This document shows, in pieces, positions 9,468 to 17,267 of a stretch of DNA of 64,000 nt. Made by a program: the position numbers and the translations under genes. Source of the stretch: Lysobacteraceae bacterium PS02065 (GTDB taxonomy: Bacteria > Pseudomonadota > Gammaproteobacteria > Xanthomonadales > Rhodanobacteraceae). Positions within the stretch are counted from its first letter, which is position 1, and each line of letters starts with the position of its first letter. The notes beneath the pieces were generated by a model. That model did not search any database. It saw only the letters and a program-made list of their open reading frames with translations, and was not told the DNA's origin. The stretch covers positions 1 through 64,000 of the forward strand of contig JASCPI010000018.1 of the NCBI GenBank assembly GCA_029959555.1. Direction: 5' to 3'.

Positions 9468-10301
9468 TCACTTTGCTTGCTGCTCAATCTTTCGCATCAC
9501 CACATGTATGGTTGCGAGGTAAAAATAGAACATCCAACTGAGCCATATACTTGCGTCATAACCAGTCTTTTGCTGGTCATTGTGATGCCTGACACCAAAA
9601 TTATTTGCTATATTGAACAAATCTCGCTCGTCTGCAGCAGTTAACAGCGACTTGACCTTGGGCCTTAGGTATTCCAAAACGTCGGCCAAGTCCCGAACTG
9701 CTTGGCGCCGGTCATCTAGGGTTGACCCGTGCCGACGGTAGCGCAACGTCGCTGCTTTCAAACGATCTTCGACGTTTGTGTCCTTGGTGGGAATGTCTGC
9801 GTCAAAGATCTGCTCGAATCCAGCCTCTGGCTTTCGCAAAACCTCTCCATCCGAGGAGACCTCAAATCTATCCTCATAGTGAGCGAGAACAGAGTTGGCC
9901 TTCTGGCGGTACTCCAATTGCCCTTGAGTCTTGTTGAAGGTGTTCCAATGCATTCCGCAGTCATTATAGCTGTGGTAGTGACCGTCAATTGGCTTTGACA
10001 CGTACTGGTACAAGAATTCGACAATGTCGAAGAAGTCGTCTTCCGTGTAGAGCTTCGCATTGGCGCGCATGGGCCACAGGTGCTTCTTGCGAATGGTTAA
10101 AAGTATCTCCAGTTCGATATCACGAACGGTACCATCAACGTCGCCCGCGTCGACGCAGTTGTATCCAAAGGCTTCATGGAAGTAGCCATCTTCGCAAAGC
10201 TGATCGAACACGCGAATGAAGAGATCAACAACGTCCGAAAGTGGCAAGCCAGAGGGGTTGGGGTTGGTGCCTTTCCGCTGTGAGTAGTAGGTATGCGACA
10301 T
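9468..10301 (-). CDS. Cassette-borne protein of unknown function (277 aa)
   Basis: The 277-aa protein has no signal peptide. The N-terminal half contains aromatic-rich segments (SKPIDGHYHSYNDCGMHW) that look like a structured domain. The middle is charged and helical. The C-terminus has NIANNFGVRHHNDQQKTGYD, then a hydrophobic aromatic helix (IWLSWMFYFYLATIHVVM). I recall similar C-termini in widespread uncharacterised proteins, some encoded in defence or accessory contexts, and the RHHN helix vaguely suggests a HEPN-like fold; neither point is established. The start ATG lies 14 bases after the R box of the adjacent attC and the stop abuts the next attC-like site, as expected for an integron cassette gene. 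GC content is well below that of the flanking genes. Confidence 0.8.
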   Translation of the reverse strand: MSHTYYSQRKGTNPNPSGLPLSDVVDLFIRVFDQLCEDGYFHEAFGYNCVDAGDVDGTVRDIELEILLTIRKKHLWPMRANAKLYTEDDFFDIVEFLYQYVSKPIDGHYHSYNDCGMHWNTFNKTQGQLEYRQKANSVLAHYEDRFEVSSDGEVLRKPEAGFEQIFDADIPTKDTNVEDRLKAATLRYRRHGSTLDDRRQAVRDLADVLEYLRPKVKSLLTAADERDLFNIANNFGVRHHNDQQKTGYDASIWLSWMFYFYLATIHVVMRKIEQQAK

Positions 10302-10314
10302 TGTCCGGGGTAAA

Positions 10315-10423
10315 ATCTAACGTCAAAGTGAACGAAGCGTTGCGGCGCGGTACCGGTGCACGATTTTGCAAGCACTAGTGAGGCCAATTCCGCAACGTGT
10401 CCAAGTCGACCGACAAGTTAGGA
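10315..10423 (-). repeat. attC recombination site (109 bp)
   Basis: On the minus strand the site starts with TCCTAAC (10417-10423), which contains the TAA stop of the preceding gene, and ends with a perfect GTTRRRY box, GTTAGAT (10315-10321). The inner arms ACGTTGCGG and CCGCAACGC pair. A short stop-to-site distance and a start codon 14 bases beyond the end fit a functional cassette junction. Confidence 0.65.
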
Positions 10424-11200
10424 CGCATGGCGCTCCGCCTTGTAGTCGAACTCTTTTGAAAGCAGCTTTGTAAACCGCGATTTGTGGTAAGGCCAAGAAC
10501 GGTGATCGTCTAATACACCGACAAAGACGTCGCCCGCTAAGCTGAGGCCAAGCGCGTTGAAAAGAAGAATGAGAAGCACATCGTACACACGTTCAAGTTC
10601 GCGCACAAAGGAGGCTAGTTGCTTAGGCGTCTCAAATCCGGGAGAAATACCTTTAGCCAACTGCCGTAAAGACTCGTCCACTTGCTCCGCAGAACGATGG
10701 ACATAACGGCACAAGTATGAGTACCGGCTCCTGATCTCGTCCATGAGCGCCTTATTACCTGAATCTGAATAGCTATTTAGGCGAAAGTCCTCGACGAAAG
10801 AAACTGAGGAACTGGGGATGTCGTCAGCTAGATAGTTTATTTTCTCGGCCAGCGGCTTCCCCATGAGCTTCAGATCCGCGTAGACGTGCTTTGACACGGA
10901 TTCCAGAAGATAGCGAAGTTCGCGCTTAGCGACCGTTAGCTGCCCCTCCTTCGCCAAGGACCAAACAGCCACGACGGATTGCAACGTATCGTCGATGAAT
11001 CTGAACGACAAAAACTCGTTGTAGATTGATGATCGCCTAGACATCATCCACATAGCGCGAATGCCGAACACAACTCCCTCCGTCAGCCGCTGAAGCCGCT
11101 TCGTTTGGGATATAAATGATTCTGAAGAGCGGAGTGCATCGTGCTCCGTCAGAATCTTCTCACGCGCGGCCCTGATGGATTCGAACGGTTCGTTGTTCAT
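10418..11200 (-). CDS. Cassette-borne helical protein of unknown function (260 aa)
   Basis: The 260-aa protein is predicted soluble and largely helical. Its centre is rich in Leu/Arg heptad-like segments (AKRELRYLLESVSKHVYADL) and it has a conserved-looking RYSYLCRYVHRSAEQVDESL helix. A C-terminal hydrophobic stretch (VYDVLLILLFNALGLSLAG) could be one buried or membrane-associated helix. No family is recognised. Its ATG lies 3 bases after the end of the attC at 11204-11259, so translation probably depends on a Shine-Dalgarno sequence in the attC or on the incoming transcript. Its TAA stop is embedded in the R box of the following attC. Lower GC than the flanks. Confidence 0.78.
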   Translation of the reverse strand: MNNEPFESIRAAREKILTEHDALRSSESFISQTKRLQRLTEGVVFGIRAMWMMSRRSSIYNEFLSFRFIDDTLQSVVAVWSLAKEGQLTVAKRELRYLLESVSKHVYADLKLMGKPLAEKINYLADDIPSSSVSFVEDFRLNSYSDSGNKALMDEIRSRYSYLCRYVHRSAEQVDESLRQLAKGISPGFETPKQLASFVRELERVYDVLLILLFNALGLSLAGDVFVGVLDDHRSWPYHKSRFTKLLSKEFDYKAERHAS

Positions 11201-11203
11201 GCG

Positions 11204-11259
11204 CTCTAACGTTTGACTTCAACGGCGCCGAAGGCGTCCGCTGGAAGGAGAGGTTAGAC
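11204..11259 (-). repeat. attC recombination site (56 bp)
   Basis: On the minus strand: GTCTAAC (a perfect RYYYAAC box, 11253-11259), an inner stem TTCCAGCGGACGCC paired with GGCGCCGTTGAAG with one extrahelical base, then GTTAGAG (11204-11210; six of seven match GTTRRRY). Size, symmetry and core sequence match the short attC sites of Xanthomonas-type integrons. It separates two genes by only 60 bases. This is the clearest site in the array. Confidence 0.78.
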
Positions 11260-11260
11260 C

Positions 11261-11803
11261 TCATATTCTCAGATGCTCGAGGTGAAGATCCAGTGAGACG
11301 AAGCGGCTTGCGACTTCTTTCAACTCTCGCGCTGCATGGTTCCAAAACACCACTTCCACTTTGAATCCATCTTCCTGCAGCGCCTTAATCGTGGGTACGT
11401 AGTCGGCATCTCCAGCGACGAGAACGAAAAGGTCGTCTTTCGGGCTTCCGTGCTTGAACGCGTCTTTGGTGATGAGCGTAGCAATACCAGTGTCGATTTT
11501 CTTTTCCTTGTTTCGAACGTTCCGATCTTCAAGATGCAGCTCAAACCCAGCCCTTTCAGCATGCTTCCAGATCGAGTCGTTTGGGGGCGGCCGAGACCCA
11601 AACAGTGCGGCCCTCTTGATCTTTGGAAGATCATTTCCCGTCAAGAACTCGTGCAATTTTCCGAAGCTAATCGTGTACCCTTGGTCAAGAATTCCATCCC
11701 GCATGGCTTCATGAATGTCAACGGCAAGGCGTTGAGCTACGGCGCTTACCCTTCTGCCTTCGATGTAGAGGTTGGAGTTGTCAACATAGATGTAATCCGC
11801 CAT
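11261..11803 (-). CDS. NYN (PIN-like) domain protein, putative ribonuclease
   Basis: The 180-aa protein is a single NYN domain of the LabA/YacP-like class. It has the first acidic strand YIYVDNSNLYIEG (D8, N9, N11), a central DTGIATLITKDAF segment with the second acidic residue (about D104), and AGDADYVPTIKALQEDG, whose Asp pair completes the metal site. The domain is known from nucleases that cut RNA with Mg2+. All four expected acidic positions are present, so it is probably active. The stop lies one base from a good attC and the start follows a GGGAG Shine-Dalgarno sequence, consistent with a cassette. A role in defence or in a toxin-like function is only a possibility. Confidence 0.88.
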   Translation of the reverse strand: MADYIYVDNSNLYIEGRRVSAVAQRLAVDIHEAMRDGILDQGYTISFGKLHEFLTGNDLPKIKRAALFGSRPPPNDSIWKHAERAGFELHLEDRNVRNKEKKIDTGIATLITKDAFKHGSPKDDLFVLVAGDADYVPTIKALQEDGFKVEVVFWNHAARELKEVASRFVSLDLHLEHLRI

Positions 11804-11847
11804 GAGAGCTCCCGTCTTGTTGATGAGTCGTACTCACGAGGTTTGAC

Positions 11848-11893
11848 GTCTGAACTAAATCGATCCACGCCGCCGATTCTTCTTGAATGAATC
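11848..11893 (-). repeat. Strongly degenerate attC-like site
   Basis: On the minus strand AGATTCATTCAAGAAG resembles the left arm of known attC sites (ATTCATTCAAGCC). The segment ends in GTTCAGAC, which is a GTTRRRY box with one inserted base. The first R box is not recognisable. It stands in the expected place, directly after the stop of the 117-aa gene. Confidence 0.3.
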
Positions 11894-11894
11894 T

Positions 11895-12248
11895 TCAGGG
11901 TCCATACTCATAGCGCTGGCTACAAGATGGGCATGTGACCTCAATGAGTTTTCCGACTGGCACCCGAGAGCGCTGAGCGCACTTCGGACACTTGGCGATG
12001 CCAGCAACCTGCGCGACGGGCGGCTGCTCGCTCGACCTTGAAGCTACAGACGCGTTCGCTCGTTTTGGCGAAAAGAACCTGCGCAGTGTGCGCGTGACAA
12101 AGAACCAAACAATTAATCCGAAAGCGACGCCCATGATTGTTTCAACGACATGCGGGTTACCAACGCTACTCATCCAAAGTGCGAAGACAGCTAACCCGGC
12201 GACTAGACCTAGCAGTGTAGACATTGTCTGGAATGGCCCCAAATACAT
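11895..12248 (-). CDS. Small membrane protein with C-terminal zinc ribbon
   Basis: The 117-aa protein has two transmembrane segments (about residues 10-25 and 36-52: LLGLVAGLAVFALWM, then IMGVAFGLIVWFFV). A short basic loop (RRFFSPKR), a linker, and a cytosolic treble-clef-like ribbon with two CxxC pairs (CPKCAQRS and CPSCSQRYEY) follow. The family is not recognised. Similar small membrane zinc-ribbon proteins are common in accessory DNA. An internal start at M9 (12224) is possible, since neither start has a strong Shine-Dalgarno sequence. It is the most upstream gene of the cassette array as read on the minus strand. Confidence 0.7.
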   Translation of the reverse strand: MYLGPFQTMSTLLGLVAGLAVFALWMSSVGNPHVVETIMGVAFGLIVWFFVTRTLRRFFSPKRANASVASRSSEQPPVAQVAGIAKCPKCAQRSRVPVGKLIEVTCPSCSQRYEYGP

Positions 12249-12630
12249 TTATCCCGCAGCACTACAGGCTACGGAGCGACAATCATGCAGCCCGACGAGC
12301 CTGTCAAGGTGATTTCCCGATGCCGAACATTAGGTTGCACGAGACCATGCATGCTTCCAACGCGCGGAGTAGGATGTCTGCAATACAGCGGTGTTTCACA
12401 CCATATCACCGCTGACAAAAGGTGATGCTGCTCTACTCTCGTCGCAAGGCGCATGAGGACCTCACGCACAATCCGCGGCGATCGACGACGAAGCTCTCGA
12501 TCCGATCGTGCAATGCACGATCGGGATCTCACAAACGTACCGTGCACCCGTTCAGCTGAGTAGCCGTGCGACGCAGCCACGGATTGTAGCCCGCAATCGC
12601 ACAGTTCCCAGCGGAGGTACCGAAACCCGG
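12249..12630. other. Non-coding interval with a palindrome, right flank of the cassette array
   Basis: No convincing gene is seen in these 380 bases; GC rises gradually to the right. A near-perfect palindrome lies at 12499-12528: CGATCGTGCA, one base, TGCACGATCG, with GATC extensions and one bulge. A CCTAATG/CATTAGG motif near 12330, reminiscent of an R box, might mark an old recombination point or attI-like end. No integrase or attI is demonstrable. Confidence 0.5.
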
Positions 12631-14433
12631 CTACTGAATCGCCTCATCCAACATCAACTGCCTCACAAACCGCACCGGCGGCGCGCCATACGACAACACC
12701 TTGTCGTGATAGGCCTTGAGGTTGAACGCGTCGCCCTGCTTGGCTTCGGCGGCCTTGCGCATGTCGAAGTGTTCCTGCACGCCGACGAAGTAGGTCGGCA
12801 GCTGTGCGGACGTGAGTTGCGCGCGGATCCATTTGCCGGCGGCTTCGCGCTCCTGCTGGAACGTGCGGCGGACCATGAGGTCCATGGCCTGCTCGCGGGT
12901 CCAGTTGTCCACGTGCACACCCTGGTCGAGGATCGCGTTGGCGATCGTGCGCAGGTAGAACTTGAGCTGGACGAGGCGGAACAGCGGATCGTTGTCCATG
13001 TAGCCGGCATCGGCCATCATCTTTTCGGTGTAGACGGCCCAGCCTTCTGCGAACAGGCCCGAGCGCAGCACGCCGCGCAGCGTCGAGGGGAAGCGCGCCG
13101 AGTGCCAGCCTTCGAGGTAGTGGCCCGGCGTGCCCTCGTGGATGCTGAGCAGGTGGATCATGCGCGAGTTGTATTCGCGCAGGAACGAGTCGACCTGTTC
13201 GGCCGTCCAGTCGTCCGGAATCGGCGAGACCGCGTAGAAGGTCTCGAGGCCCTTGTCGAGCGGGCCCGGTGAATCGCAGTAGGCGACCGCGACGCCGCGC
13301 TGGAACTCGGGCATCAGGATGATCTTGACCGGTGCATCGGGCAGCGTGACGAGATCGTGTTTCTTGACGAAATCGGTCGCCGAGGCGAGCGCGGCTTCGG
13401 CCTCCTCGACGACCTTGTCGCGCGCGGGCTTCTCGGCGTAGGCGCGTTCGAGCGCGGCTTCGATCACGGCCTGCTGCTGCGCTTCGTCGGGCGTGTCGGG
13501 CATCGGCGGTGCGGTCTTCGCGCCGGCGAGCACGCCGCGCGCGATGCCGTACATCTCGGTGCGTACGCGATCGAGCTCGGCCTCGGCGCGCTGGCGGATG
13601 TCGGCGCGCGACAGCGACGACAGCAGCGCGAACTGCAGCTTCTGGTCGTACACCTCGGCGCCGATGCGGAACTCGCCCTTCGCGCTCGGCACGAGCGTGC
13701 CGTCGAGCCAGGCCTGGTGCTCGGCGACAGCCTTGCGCAGGCCTTCGATCGCGGTGTCGGCGCGCTTGCGCGTCGCCTCGTCGAGCTCGCCGAGGTGCGG
13801 CGTGATGAACATGTCGACGAGGCCGAGCACGCCGTTGTTCTGCTTGGCGACCGTCTCGGCGTGGATCTTCGGCACGCGTGCGGGATCGAGGTTGGCGCGT
13901 GCCTGCGCGAACAGGGTCGGCAGCTTCTCGATGCGCGCGACGGCCGAGCGCAGGCGCTCCGGGCGCGGCGCGAACTCGCGCGCCATGAGGTTGTAGAGCG
14001 CGCCGCCGGCGAGGCCGCTGTAGACCTGCGGATCGGTCGCCCAGCCCTGCAGGGTCTCGCTGTCCCAGATGCCGTAGCGCAGCTGGTTGCGCAGGATCGC
14101 CGCATCGACCTGGTTCTCGCGCGACAGCGCCTTGGCGTCGATCGCATCGAGCTCGGCGAGCAGGCCTTTCGATACCTTCAGCGCCTTGGCGCGGCCCTCG
14201 GGGCCGAGGTCGTCGAGCTCGCTGTCGTAGCGGTGCTCGCCGATCTGCGTCGCGTTGACCGGCGACAGCTGCAGCCACGCCGCGAGCGCGCGCTGCGAGA
14301 GGTCGGCGAAGGTGGTATCGGCATTCGCCGTGGCTGCGGCGGGTTTGTCGGCCGTGACGGGCGGCGGCGTCTCGGCCTTCTGGCAGGCCGCGAGGGCGGC
14401 GATCAGGGCGAGGGCGAGCAGAGGGGTACGCAT
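12631..14433 (-). CDS. DUF885 family lipoprotein, putative metallopeptidase
   Basis: The 600-aa product starts with a lipoprotein signal (LLALALIAALAAC, lipobox LAAC, Cys17), followed by a Thr/Ala/Pro linker, so it is probably anchored in the envelope. The large helical body carries the DUF885 hallmark HEGTPGHYLE (about residues 431-440; His, Glu and His in an HExxxxH-like arrangement). FAEGWAVYTEKMM downstream probably supplies a further metal ligand. DUF885 proteins are related to M32/M2-like gluzincins and are regarded as peptidases. Length and motifs are intact. The gene is monocistronic, and a small intergenic space separates it from the divergent gene at 14593. Confidence 0.9.
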   Translation of the reverse strand: MRTPLLALALIAALAACQKAETPPPVTADKPAAATANADTTFADLSQRALAAWLQLSPVNATQIGEHRYDSELDDLGPEGRAKALKVSKGLLAELDAIDAKALSRENQVDAAILRNQLRYGIWDSETLQGWATDPQVYSGLAGGALYNLMAREFAPRPERLRSAVARIEKLPTLFAQARANLDPARVPKIHAETVAKQNNGVLGLVDMFITPHLGELDEATRKRADTAIEGLRKAVAEHQAWLDGTLVPSAKGEFRIGAEVYDQKLQFALLSSLSRADIRQRAEAELDRVRTEMYGIARGVLAGAKTAPPMPDTPDEAQQQAVIEAALERAYAEKPARDKVVEEAEAALASATDFVKKHDLVTLPDAPVKIILMPEFQRGVAVAYCDSPGPLDKGLETFYAVSPIPDDWTAEQVDSFLREYNSRMIHLLSIHEGTPGHYLEGWHSARFPSTLRGVLRSGLFAEGWAVYTEKMMADAGYMDNDPLFRLVQLKFYLRTIANAILDQGVHVDNWTREQAMDLMVRRTFQQEREAAGKWIRAQLTSAQLPTYFVGVQEHFDMRKAAEAKQGDAFNLKAYHDKVLSYGAPPVRFVRQLMLDEAIQ

Positions 14434-14592
14434 GGGGCGGGATCCGTGGCGGTGCGGCGTCGCACGTGGAGGCCAAGCATAGGCAGAACCCGTGGGTCAT
14501 GGCACGGTGGCGTGCGTCATGTTGACGAGGCACCGTGCATCCGCCTGGCGTCATGCCACGTACCTTCCCGCACTGCACGAGACGGCCCCGCC

Positions 14593-15420
14593 ATGCCTTC
14601 GCTCCGTACCCGTTCCAGCGCTCCCCTCTCCCCCCATGGCGGCCTCGCCGGCGCGGCGGTCGCGATCGCGATGCTCGGCGCCGCCGGCGATCTCGCCGCG
14701 ACACCGGTCGTGCGCTACGACGGTGTCGCCTACGACGCCCGCGACCGCGTGCTCTATCGCGAATCGCACGGGCTGCGCGGCGACCACGGCGCGCGTACGC
14801 TCGTGGTGCTGTTCGAGTGCCCGGACGGCAAGGCGTTCGCACGCAAGCGCGTCGACGAGAACGGCACGCCCGAAGCGCCCTCGTTCGCGCTCGAGGACGC
14901 GCGCTCGGGCTATCGCGAAGGCGTGCGCGCGGCGAGCGGCGACGGCCGCGAGGTGTTCGTGCAGCGGCGCGCGGAACAGGCCGAGAAGTCGGCACCGCTG
15001 CCGGTCGCATCGGATCTCGTCCTCGACGCGGGCTTCGATGCGTTCATCCGCGGCCACTGGGATGCGCTCGCGTCGGGACGGCGCATGACGATGGCGTTCC
15101 TCGTGCCGAGCCGCCTGTCGACCGTGCCGTTCAGCGTCGAGCGCGTCGGCGAGACGACGGTCGACGGCGCGCCGGCGACGCGCTTCCGCCTCGAGGTCGA
15201 CGCCTGGTACGCGTTCGCGTTGCCGGCGATCGACGCGACCTACGTGACCGCCACGCGCACGATCCGCACCTACAACGGCCCGGCCAACGTCCGCAACGCG
15301 GACGGCAAGCCGCTCGACGTGCGCATCGAGTTCCCCTCCTCGGACCGGCACGACGATGCCGATGCCGCCGCGTTCGAACGGCTCGCCACGGCGCCGCTCG
15401 ACGGCCGCTGTATCCTCTGA
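14593..15420 (+). CDS. Conserved exported protein of unknown function
   Basis: The 275-aa protein is read from the ATG at 14593; upstream sequence in this frame belongs to antisense of the DUF885 gene. The N-terminus has a basic stretch and a hydrophobic run (GGLAGAAVAIAMLGAAG) ending at LAA-TP, consistent with a signal peptide, although it is unusually long before the hydrophobic core. The mature part is beta-rich, with a Cys near each end (FECPDGK and DGRCIL). No family is recognised. The next gene begins 44 bases after its stop, so co-transcription is likely. Confidence 0.7.
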   Translation: MPSLRTRSSAPLSPHGGLAGAAVAIAMLGAAGDLAATPVVRYDGVAYDARDRVLYRESHGLRGDHGARTLVVLFECPDGKAFARKRVDENGTPEAPSFALEDARSGYREGVRAASGDGREVFVQRRAEQAEKSAPLPVASDLVLDAGFDAFIRGHWDALASGRRMTMAFLVPSRLSTVPFSVERVGETTVDGAPATRFRLEVDAWYAFALPAIDATYVTATRTIRTYNGPANVRNADGKPLDVRIEFPSSDRHDDADAAAFERLATAPLDGRCIL

Positions 15421-15464
15421 CGACACGCACGTGTCCTTTCCCGCCCTGCTGCCGGAGAACCTGC

Positions 15465-15842
15465 ATGACCGCGATCTACCTGTGGATCAACGCCGTGCTC
15501 TACGCCGGCCTCGCCGCGTGGTGCACGCTGGCGCCGACCGCGACCTCGCAGGCGGTGGGCTTCACGCAGTTGTCGGCCTCCGGCCGCTCCGAGTACGCGG
15601 TGATCTACGGCGGCATGCAGTTCGGCTTCGCCTTCCTGTTCGGCTGGGCGGCACTCGGCGGGCACCTGCGCTTCGGACTCGTGTTCGCGCTCGCGCTTTA
15701 CGTGCCGATCGTGCTGTTCCGCGCAGTGAGCCTGTGGCGCTTCTGGCCGGTCGGACCGACCACACTGTGGACCGCCATGCTCGAGGTGCTGCTGCTCGGC
15801 GCGGCGCTGGCGCTGTGGTGGAGCGGTCGCGCGATCGACTGA
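15465..15842 (+). CDS. Four-helix membrane protein, DUF4345-like
   Basis: The 125-aa hydrophobic protein has four predicted transmembrane helices (about residues 5-25, 44-64, 70-90, 100-120), with the sequence YGGMQFGFAFLFGWAALGG between helices one and two. This pattern fits small DUF4345-type integral membrane proteins. The start is chosen by GGAGAA 5 bases before the ATG at 15465. Function is unknown. It lies directly upstream of the sigma/anti-sigma pair, separated by 71 bases. Confidence 0.75.
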   Translation: MTAIYLWINAVLYAGLAAWCTLAPTATSQAVGFTQLSASGRSEYAVIYGGMQFGFAFLFGWAALGGHLRFGLVFALALYVPIVLFRAVSLWRFWPVGPTTLWTAMLEVLLLGAALALWWSGRAID

Positions 15843-15913
15843 CGGCGTTCATCGACGGCGCGCGGAACCGTGTAGGATCGAGCGCACTTTCCCACGCTGC
15901 CCGCGGAGACCGC

Positions 15914-16465
15914 ATGGCCGAGGCCGAGACGGTGAACGACGATGTTCTCGCGGGCCTGATCGCAGCGACGGCGCGCGGTGACGCGAACGCGTTCGAACGC
16001 CTCTACCGCGAGACCTCGGCGAAACTCTTCGGCGTCTGCCTGCGCATGCTCGCGCGTGCCGAGGCGGAAGAGGTCGTGCAGGACGTCTACGTCGCCGTGT
16101 GGCGCAAGGCCGACCAGTTCGATCCGGACCGTGCGCGTGGCATGACGTGGCTGTCGATGATGGCGCGCAACCGCGCGATCGACCGCCTGCGCGCGAACCG
16201 CAGCGAAGTCGCGCGCTCGGTGATCGCCCTCGAAGACGAACCGGCCGCCGCGGCCGACGACGCCGCCGCGACGATGCAGGACGTGCATCGCCTCGACGAC
16301 TGCCTCGACGAACTCGAGGCCCCGCGCCGCACGCTGATCCGCACGGCGTTCTTCGAGGGCGCGACCTACGAGGAACTCGCGCAACGCAGCGCGACCCCGC
16401 TCGGCACGGTCAAGAGCTGGATCCGCCGCGGCCTTCTCAAGCTCAAGGCCTGCCTCGAGCGATGA
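15914..16465 (+). CDS. ECF-family RNA polymerase sigma factor
   Basis: The 183-aa protein has the two-domain ECF layout. Region 2 (about residues 22-95) contains FERLYRETSAKLFGVCLRM and the -10 recognition helix region AEEVVQDVYVAVWRKADQF, with WLSMMARNRAIDRLR. Region 4 (about 125-180) contains TAFFEGATYEELAQRSATPLG and the helix-turn-helix GTVKSWIRRGLLKLKACL. Its stop overlaps the start of the anti-sigma gene (ATGA), the usual translational coupling of such pairs. A GGAAC at 15864-15868 resembles an ECF -35 box, but no matching -10 was found at the right distance. Likely targets may include the lipid operon 1.2 kb downstream (inference). Confidence 0.95.
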   Translation: MAEAETVNDDVLAGLIAATARGDANAFERLYRETSAKLFGVCLRMLARAEAEEVVQDVYVAVWRKADQFDPDRARGMTWLSMMARNRAIDRLRANRSEVARSVIALEDEPAAAADDAAATMQDVHRLDDCLDELEAPRRTLIRTAFFEGATYEELAQRSATPLGTVKSWIRRGLLKLKACLER

Positions 16466-17190
16466 ACACGACGCCGACCGACCTGCCGCCGCCCGAAGGC
16501 GATCCCGCCGCCGAGTACGTGCTCGGCGTGCTCGATGCGCCGGCACGTCGCGAGATCGAAGCACGTGCCGCGCGCGATGCGGTGTTCGCGCGCGATCTCG
16601 CCGTGTGGGAAGAACGTTTCATGCCGCTGCTCGCGGACATCGAACCCGTCGCCGTGCCCGCTCGCGTGTGGGAGCACCTGCGCGCGATGGTCGGCGGCGG
16701 TGCCGCGGCATCCGCGACACGCGGCGGCCGACCCACAGGCTGGTGGGAAAGCCTCGCCGTGTGGCGTGCTTTCGCCGGCCTCGCCACGGCCGCGGCGCTC
16801 GCGTGTGCAGTCGCACTGGTCGTGCTGCCGGGAGGCACGGCACCCGAGCCCGGCGCGGCGATGGTGTCCACGCTCGCCCACGACGACGGCAGCGCCGGCT
16901 TCGTCGCACTGATCGAACCCTCGCGTGGCCAGCTCACGCTCACGCCGGTGGCTGCCGCGACCAGCGGCGGACGCGTGCCGGAGCTGTGGCTGATCCCGAA
17001 GGACCAGGCACCGCGCTCGCTCGGCATCGTTGACGTGACGCATTCGCTGGTCGTGCGGATTCCGGAGGCGATGCTCGCCGAGGTCGGCACCGATGCGGTG
17101 CTCGCGGTGACGCTGGAGCCACCGGGTGGCGCGCCCGGCGGCAAGCCGACCGGGCCGATCGTCGCGAAGGGTGGCGTGGCGGTGCTGTAG
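16462..17190 (+). CDS. RskA-type anti-sigma factor
   Basis: The 242-aa protein has the layout of anti-sigma-K (RskA) family members. An N-terminal sigma-binding segment has EYVLGVLDAPARREIEARAA and VWEERFMPLLADIEPVAVPA. One transmembrane helix follows (about residues 96-118, FAGLATAAALACAVALVVLP), then a periplasmic beta domain (VPELWLIPKDQAPRSLGIV, ending PTGPIVAKGG). No zinc-binding cysteines or histidines of the ChrR/ZAS type are visible, so control is probably by regulated proteolysis or by a periplasmic signal. It overlaps the sigma gene by 4 bases. Confidence 0.92.
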   Translation: MNTTPTDLPPPEGDPAAEYVLGVLDAPARREIEARAARDAVFARDLAVWEERFMPLLADIEPVAVPARVWEHLRAMVGGGAAASATRGGRPTGWWESLAVWRAFAGLATAAALACAVALVVLPGGTAPEPGAAMVSTLAHDDGSAGFVALIEPSRGQLTLTPVAAATSGGRVPELWLIPKDQAPRSLGIVDVTHSLVVRIPEAMLAEVGTDAVLAVTLEPPGGAPGGKPTGPIVAKGGVAVL

Positions 17191-17267
17191 CGCGTGCCGC
17201 CCGCGGTGGTGCGCGGGCTGCCGGTGCATGCGACGAAGGCTTCGCGACGGCATCACGTGGAGCCATC

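Larger units (their letters stand above)
9416..12248 (-). mobile_element. Putative integron gene-cassette array without integrase (CALIN-like)
   Basis: Four minus-strand genes (9468-10301, 10418-11200, 11261-11803, 11895-12248) are each followed at their 3' end by an attC-like site. Two sites (10315-10423 and 11204-11259) have convincing R boxes and pairing arms. Stop codons sit in or next to the first R box, and the next start codon lies 3-14 bases after the second. Base composition is clearly lower in GC than the flanks and codon use differs. No integrase gene is in the window. The array resembles the short-attC cassettes known from Xanthomonas chromosomal integrons. This is inference from structure; no database comparison was made. 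Confidence 0.65.

Noticed and set aside
12499..12528. Palindrome as a transcription terminator of the cassette array
   Set aside because: No U-tract follows in either direction and the flanking genes are both more than 100 bases away. It may be a protein-binding site, but nothing further can be said.
15864..15885. GGAAC as an auto-regulated ECF promoter of the sigma gene
   Set aside because: No plausible -10 element lies 15-17 bases downstream, so the match to a GGAAC-type promoter is not supported.
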